Assembly: GCA_014904845.1 (NCBI GenBank)
Contig: MU119209.1
Coordinates: 635,380 to 699,379 of the forward strand
Length of the DNA: 64,000 nucleotides
From: Acephala macrosclerotiorum
Taxonomy: Eukaryota; Ascomycota; Leotiomycetes; Helotiales; Mollisiaceae
Reading direction: 5' to 3'
Positions within the stretch are counted from its first letter, which is position 1. Each line of letters begins with the position of its first letter. Positions 58,344 to 64,000 of this stretch are shown piece after piece. The position numbers and the translations under genes were made by a program. A model generated the notes under the pieces. That model worked only from the letters and a program-made list of their open reading frames with translations. It made no database searches and was not told where the DNA came from.

Positions 58344-58689
58344 TTACAAGGCTTAGAATGACGGAGAAAACAAATGCAAAGACCTCGATTGGTACGTAAA
58401 CTCAAAGATCTCCTCGTGACATTCACGTGACATCACTTCTCTAACGCGATTGTGATGTCTTTATAAGAGCATTATAGGCCATTCAAGATCGTGAAATAAG
58501 GCAAAGTCTCATTAACATTACATGCTCACAGCTCAACATGTTTAGAAGGAGCAGAAGCAGCCCTCCCCTGATACTCCGAACGAGTCAGCCTGTTGTGGCT
58601 TGACGCCTTCGAACCAGCTGTCGCCGAACCCCTGCAATAGTCCCAAATCAGCATTCAAAACAACACCAATCTTGGGACCTTTTCCCTGC
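58344..58689. other. Intergenic, convergent 3' ends
   Basis: Short gap between the GH1 and RNase T2 genes. A further minus-strand frame ending at 58542 is out of frame with RNase T2 beyond its stop. Nothing else seen. Confidence 0.5.
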
Positions 58690-59512
58690 CTACTTCGTCG
58701 GGTATTGCACAGTGTCTGGGCAATTCGAGCTCGTCCCAACATTGCTCGTCGGCACAAAAGTCCCCTCTTGAACCGATCCCTGCACATTGTATGCGTAGTA
58801 AATTTCATACACAACATCCGTATCCTGGCACAACAGAATGACAGGAGCACCAAACGCAGATTCAAGCGCAGACTCCATATCTGAGAGTGCATACGTTTGA
58901 GAATCCGAAGGCGTGATGCCCGCATTTGCCAACCACTTTGATCTCTATCAGCACTCCTCTCTCTCTCTCCTTAGATTCAGACAAAAGACTTACAGTATAA
59001 GTAGGCAGCCCCTGAAACAAACTCACCACCTTAACAAAGAAATCCACAGCCTCGTCTCCAGTTTGGTAGTTGGTATAACAACTCGGATCAAGCGTCGAAA
59101 TACAAGTCCCATGCGTCTTCCACTCATGCTCCCAAAACTTCTCATCACTCTCATCATCACTCAACCAATAGCTCTGCATATAACTCAACGTATCTGTCTG
59201 TCCCGCATTCTGAAGCAAAGTCGTGATATCAGTATATGCTCGGGACGTGTCGCAAGATTCCGAATAGGTGCCGTCGCAATTGTTGGGCCAGAGGCCGTGG
59301 ATGGTCCAGGAATCGGAAGGTCCGGTGGCGGGGTTGGTGTCCCAGAATTGTACTTGTTGGAAGAGCCCTCCAGGACTGTTGATGCAGCAGGTGTCGGTGG
59401 AGGAGCCGGAGCAGGAGAGGACGGAGGTGTCATTGGGACAGGTGACGGGGGTGCTAGCGAGAGCAAGAGGGAGAATGGCCGCGAGGGCAGCTATTTTGGA
59501 GAACGAAGACAT
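58690..59512 (-). CDS. Secreted ribonuclease T2
   Basis: Exons 59512-58994 and 58935-58690, with a 58-bp intron; 254 aa, normal for fungal RNase T2. A signal peptide (MSSFSKIAALAAILPLALAS) is followed by a Cys-rich mature enzyme. Both active-site motifs are visible: WTIHGLWP (CAS I, with His) near residue 69 and FWEHEWKTHGTC (CAS II, with two His and Glu) near residue 126. There are about ten cysteines for disulphides. The family cuts single-stranded RNA through 2',3'-cyclic phosphates with little base preference, for nutrient use or stress responses. The C terminus ends CPDTVQYPTK, with no extra targeting domain. Confidence 0.93.
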
Positions 59513-61120
59513 GTTGAAATTGAAGTTAGAAGCAGGAAAGACTTTGAAAAGTTAGGTGAGAAATGGCTTGGAACGAGAGTGTGAAGCTGAGATATATATC
59601 TTGTCCATCTCATGCAGATCAGCTAAAGGACCTTCCCACATTATACCGCCTACGCTGAAAAAGGAAGGTCTCACTTCATGCATGTCATTATTAGTCCTGC
59701 ATGCCATGACACGCTCGACCTCATCTACTTTTTGAGAAACCGGGTTTGGAGATCCATGGATCACGGATTGGTCGACAAATAGAAGAATCAAGGCACGATG
59801 TATGACGATGGAGGGACATGTGGTCGGAACAGCCTCCTAATTGGCTCGGCACACAGACTCGCTAGCGAGCGGATCCAGGGGTTAGCGTCGTCGGTCCCGC
59901 CGGCACCCCTTTCCAGAAGGTCGCTAGGAAAGCTTGAATTTTGGGGGCTGATGTGCCGGACGGTACTTGAGCTGGAATTGGGAGCTGGAAAGGGATAGGA
60001 AGGAGGCTATGCTTGGTGAGGAAGTTGGTTGTATAATGCTAGATGCTTATCTTTACCCCTCAGTAGACTTTGCTACCGAAACCAGACAGACAGCTGAATC
60101 AACGATTATCGATTCCAAAAGCGATCATTCTCAGTCTATTTGGGCCCATCAACAATCAGAAATAAGAGCTGTGAACGAAAAACACACATGAGTAATCCTT
60201 TGGGTCGGTCATTCCCTACCTCGTTATGCTAATTTACCCCGCATTCCTTCTCCAAATTTCTTGTTGTCAAACGTCAACGTTAAAACGATGCTAATCGATA
60301 GGTTGGAGTTGGAGAGTTCTGAAGTCGGAAGGTGATTCCGAATCGATTGAGATATTTATCTCATGATGGCGCCTCCTCGAGGAAACACCGTTGAGAAGTA
60401 AAAGGAAGGTGCGATGCCGCGACTTTCAAGCCTCGCCATCTGGGAAAGAACAGGCCGAAAACGAGAGGATTGACATGTGGAAGCTACTCCTCCTACACAT
60501 GAATGTCTATTTCAAGTATGATACTTTAGAAGAAGTGAAGTTCTTCATCCTGCTCCGTTAACGAACCATGAAAGTTAACGCCGAAAAAAGAGAGCTTTCG
60601 CTTGAAGCAACCCAAATGAAGGCATATAAGAGAGTCGAGAACGGAAAAGGTGTAGATTCCAATTCCCAGGCTTTGCGGAACAATTGAGATATTTGAAGTT
60701 ATCTTAAAATTGTTGGGGAAGAAAACACAAAACTGGCTTGTGATTAAGGTCGCATCGATAGAGTTCGTATTCGCAACAGGGATTCCACTAACCCAATCAA
60801 GGCTAGCGCCATATCAGCCAAATCTTACGAAAGCCAGAGCATGTTAGTGCCTTCTCATTCTCATCTACACCTCACGCCATATAGTGCAGACGTCCTGCTT
60901 CAGAGGCCTTGACCATCTCAATTAATCTTCGCCCACGCTTTACATAGTTCGAGAAGAACCCCCAGTGAATATTGACATCGGCGCAGACCTTTGAAACGTG
61001 CTTGGTTTCATGATCACGGGGCTCGCGACGGACGTGAACTTGAATGTTGAAATACGAAGCTCTTCTCGAGACCACGACTTGATAAGCTTCAACTACATTC
61101 GAATACTACCAGAAGCCAAA
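59513..61120. other. Long intergenic gap
   Basis: About 1.6 kb without a credible gene between RNase T2 (minus) and the oxidoreductase gene (plus). It should contain both promoters. No repeats or RNA genes recognised. Confidence 0.5.
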
Positions 61121-62158
61121 ATGTCAGGAAACTCGAACGCGCTTCCCTCCACCATGCGAGCCTGGCTTTGGACAACAGCAGCAGGCGGTCTTGAGAAGAA
61201 CTTGTATCTATCCGAATCAGCAACTCGACCAGGTCAGCCACTACAGAACGACCAGGTGGTCGTTCAAGTCATCTCCATGTCGCTCAATCCAGCCGACTAC
61301 AAAGTACCCGAGATGGGATTAGCCGCGAAGCTGATCATTTCCACGCCATCTTCGCCTGGCATTGACTTCTGCGGTCGAGTCGTCGATGTGGGGTCTGCTG
61401 TGAAGGACTTCTCTTCTGGCCAGCTCGTGTTCGGATGTCTTGGTCGACCTATGCAGTTCGGCCCTCTAGCAGAATATCTGGTATGTCCATCGCAGTCGAT
61501 TGCTCCCCTGCCGAAGGGGGTCGACCCAGATATTGCTGCCTCCATCGGCACAGCGGGACAGACTGCATACCAAGTCCTCAAGCCCCCCGCCACGGCCGGC
61601 GATCGGATCTTCATCAATGGTGGCTCTGGTGGATGCGGTATGTTCTGCATCCAAATCGCCAAGATCCTTGGATGGCATGTCACTACAAGCTGTTCTACAC
61701 GAAATGTTGCTCTATGCCAGGACCTCGGCGCGGATGAGGTGATCGACTACACAAAAGTGGATGTTATACAAACCCTTAAAGAGATGGGCCCAGTATTCGG
61801 ACGCGTCCTAGATAACGTCGGAACTCCTGAAAGTCTCTATCGAGAATGCCACCATTTCCTGCGTCCTGGTCATAACTATGTTCAGGTAACCGCGACCATA
61901 CTTTCCGCCGCCAGACAGCTCCTTCAGCCAGGCTTTCTTGGTGGTGGAAAGCGGAAGCTGGACCTTGTCGTCTTATCGGGCAAGCAAACTGCGCTCATCC
62001 AGCTGGGAGAGTGGGTTCAGGAGGGCAAGATCAAGGTCATTATCGACAGCACGTTCGAGTTCGAGGATGCGTTGAAGGCGTATGAGAAACTTCGTACTCA
62101 CAGAGCTCGCGGGAAGATCGTCGTGCATGTAGCGGAGAAGCCAGCGATGGCTACCTAA
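61121..62158 (+). CDS. Medium-chain dehydrogenase/quinone oxidoreductase
   Basis: Single exon, 345 aa from the ATG at 61121 (preceded by GCCAAA); the frame is open from 60998, but upstream residues do not resemble the family. A GroES-like domain (SLNPADYKVPEM, PGIDFCGRVVDVG) precedes the nucleotide-binding fold with INGGSGGCGMFCIQIAK and DLGADEVIDYTK. The cysteines of a structural zinc lobe are absent, which places it with the zinc-independent quinone reductase/enoyl reductase branch (like RTN4IP1 relatives). It should use NAD(P)H to reduce a quinone, enone or similar substrate. It has no neighbours that suggest a pathway. Confidence 0.88.
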   Translation: MSGNSNALPSTMRAWLWTTAAGGLEKNLYLSESATRPGQPLQNDQVVVQVISMSLNPADYKVPEMGLAAKLIISTPSSPGIDFCGRVVDVGSAVKDFSSGQLVFGCLGRPMQFGPLAEYLVCPSQSIAPLPKGVDPDIAASIGTAGQTAYQVLKPPATAGDRIFINGGSGGCGMFCIQIAKILGWHVTTSCSTRNVALCQDLGADEVIDYTKVDVIQTLKEMGPVFGRVLDNVGTPESLYRECHHFLRPGHNYVQVTATILSAARQLLQPGFLGGGKRKLDLVVLSGKQTALIQLGEWVQEGKIKVIIDSTFEFEDALKAYEKLRTHRARGKIVVHVAEKPAMAT

Positions 62159-62887
62159 AGACAATGACAGTTCAGCAATTCTGTTCCTTGGCGTTTGTGG
62201 TTTCTTGGGATTTTTGTCGAGAGTAAGTGCGGGCGCTGGAAGGTACGATTTTTAGGATTCGATATCCATGTTAAGGGGTTGTCTTCGCAGTTGACACTTG
62301 CATGGAGGCAACTCTTGGACCTTAGTGCGACTTCTGCTGCAGCTTCCCGCTGTGAGGATGAGGGCTACCCTGAGACCAACACGCTCACAGATCAAATGCG
62401 ATATATACCCGTCACGTGTCTTCCAACGCAAATGCTTTTCACTGCCAATCTTGTTACTTCTCGAATTATTGAAGGGAAAAGCTTGATTCATTCTCTACCA
62501 CTTCCCTTTCCACAGCTTGCGCCCTGCGGTATTCAAATAGCCATTATACCCTTGATTCGTCAGCCTTTAGTTGTATTGCAAAATTTTATTCGCAGTTTGT
62601 GGTAGTAGTGGTAATGTTGCCGTAAATCTGGGCGTTAAAAGGAGGCTCGAATTTGAATCCCGCAATTGTCCTCCACCTGGAGGATAAGAGGATGTAATCC
62701 TTGAAGTTTTCGGTGGTACTTGTCTCGATTTATGTCCTCGCTCTAGTTATTTGACTTGATTCGCGAATGGTAAATTCGGTTATGCCCTAGATGAGGCGCA
62801 TTCGAGATCGATCAATGGCGCAAAGTCTCAGCGAGAAACGTTATTGATCCTGGGTATCCGTCTCTATCATTGTTGCTGTTGCTGCTG
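62159..62887. other. Intergenic, convergent 3' ends
   Basis: Region after the oxidoreductase gene. A 136-codon frame at 62195-62605 begins with an ATG-like start but lacks recognised domains. The final part overlaps the trinucleotide-rich (TTG/CTG) 3' end of the next gene. Confidence 0.45.
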
Positions 62888-63190
62888 CTATTGTTCTTGT
62901 TGTAGTCTTCTCAATGCGTTCCGTCGATTTCTCTCTAAAGCAGCATGCACACATGCTGGACACAATCTTTGCAGCACTATGACAACAGGGTCGAGATACG
63001 GACACGAGAAATGGTTGCGTAACGGGCCTTGTTGAAACCAGCATCCATGTGGCTCTATTCTTCCTGCCCAGTTGGCATGTCCGCAAGCGGCGTATCTAAC
63101 CCAATAATCTTTGCACATGCTGCAGGTCCTCGTCGGAGGTCGAGAGTGAGGCTCGAATTCGGGTTCGATCATCTCGAGATAATTGAACAT
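62888..63190 (-). CDS. Small Cys/His-rich protein
   Basis: Single exon, 100 aa from the ATG at 63190; an in-frame ATG at 63229 would add 13. Cysteine and histidine pairs are spaced like a zinc-binding fold: CSMCKDYWVRYAACGH, PHGCWF, SCPYLDP and LCPACVHA. The last residues are Arg/Gln-rich (NALRRLQQEQ) and encoded by a CAA/CAG-like repeat. I do not recognise a named family. Similar small Cys-rich proteins are common in ascomycetes, so I believe it is real. There is no signal peptide, so it should be intracellular. Confidence 0.6.
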   Translation of the reverse strand: MFNYLEMIEPEFEPHSRPPTRTCSMCKDYWVRYAACGHANWAGRIEPHGCWFQQGPLRNHFSCPYLDPVVIVLQRLCPACVHAALERNRRNALRRLQQEQ

Positions 63191-63229
63191 ACGAGAAGAT
63201 TTTCGTAGCTGAGGATTTAGAGTGCGCAA

Positions 63230-64000
63230 TGAGGAAAAGAGCTGTGGGTTTAAGAGTAAAATAAAAAGAGGTCCTCCTAGTTTTGCCCTGTGGGTCGTGA
63301 CCGTCTAGGCTAGCGCCATTCGCTACCGCACTTCTTCATCACATATAGAACCCTAGAGAGAGGAGCTTCCTCCTCGATAGCATAAGGCCTCGGGTTTATG
63401 CCCTAAGCGCAAGAAGTTTTGAGTTCGATACGGAAAGTCTGTCAAACTTTCCGCATCCCAATTCCACCCACCCCCTTTTCGCTTATAAGCGAATTCTTAC
63501 CCCGCCCCCTATCTCATGCCAGCTTTATCCTCTCATTAGCTCGCAGTGTGAATATTCACAGGCAGTCTCTGTTTTCAGTTCAAAAATAGTGTTCGATCTG
63601 GTTTCAAGTCTCAAGGTATATAATAACTGTTTTCCATCTCGTCTGAGTCGAATAGGTTATTTTCACGTGATGCACTGTTTTTTTCACCCTAAACTTTCCT
63701 CCAGTCTTTGTCACCGTAACCCAAAAGTCATAGATAGCAAATGTACCCATACAGATATTGCTCCCAATTGACTTCTGAGGATCTACAACAGCGAAACCGA
63801 ATCGCCGAAACAACTTTCATCAAGTCAGCATTTCCTTGTTCATCAAGAACAATTCTTTACACTGTACTCACTTCAACGAAGACCTTATTCATTTCCATCA
63901 ATACCACGTTTCGTCCCAAGTACTGATATTTACCAAACATAATTGCCGTTTACGACGTCACCAGATGGAGGAACTTCTTTGGCCATGGTCCTGTGGCAGG
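63230..64000. other. Intergenic to window edge
   Basis: No gene recognised. Frames of about 60 codons at 63589-63926 look like chance. A neighbouring gene may begin beyond the edge. Confidence 0.45.

Noticed and set aside
63372..63425. tRNA-like stretch with a GAGTTCGATAC box
   Set aside because: No matching acceptor or anticodon stem could be drawn.

Overview
The window is nuclear DNA of a filamentous ascomycete (Pezizomycotina). It has monocistronic genes with short GT-AG introns of about 45-90 bp, gaps of several hundred bases between genes, and clear fungal orthologues: Mrc1, Prp24/SART3-like, Utp15, uL22m and an AP-1-like bZIP. The large BTB family and the mix of secreted enzymes would suit a member of the Leotiomycetes (Helotiales), but that placement is inference. 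No tRNA, rRNA or CRISPR array was recognised.

Layout. 0-1.3 kb: a BTB-domain gene (copy A). 2-18.8 kb: a mostly housekeeping block with a microsomal-type epoxide hydrolase, an F-box/Cys-rich protein, a MOT1-type molybdate transporter, the replication-checkpoint mediator Mrc1 (with an MluI cell-cycle box upstream), a four-helix membrane protein, the U6 snRNP factor Prp24 and mitochondrial ribosomal protein uL22m. 18.8-22.3 kb: a gene-poor stretch holding decayed coding fragments and a 766-bp AT-rich element with perfect 31-bp terminal inverted repeats and TA target duplications. 22.3-29 kb: a small membrane protein, Utp15, a deleted relic of a dynamin-like GTPase and a bZIP factor.

29.5-49.9 kb: the most striking part, an array of eleven loci of one BTB family. 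Five are intact (B, C, D, E, at 39.0 kb, at 40.8 kb; six counting both of the last two), and five are broken to different degrees. They lie in mixed orientation, and copy A at the left edge is a twelfth member. Members share an N-terminal signature (FDPDGDLLLRL-like), a BTB core, a phase-1 intron just after an LPIPxxVLG motif, and a distinctive C-terminal domain with a GLWPLPxxPYxG motif. One member carries GLFG repeats like those of nucleoporins. Two small inverted-repeat elements lie in the array, one just upstream of an intact copy.

49.9-64 kb: secreted enzymes. A glycoside hydrolase-like gene (possibly endo-beta-1,2-glucanase, GH162) and a PQQ-type beta-propeller gene both look inactivated. 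They are followed by an intact GH1 beta-glucosidase, an intact RNase T2, a medium-chain oxidoreductase and a small Cys-rich protein.

Overall, a conserved block on the left meets a fast-evolving birth-and-death block between about 29 and 55 kb. In all splice models marked as intact, the exon lengths sum to whole codons.
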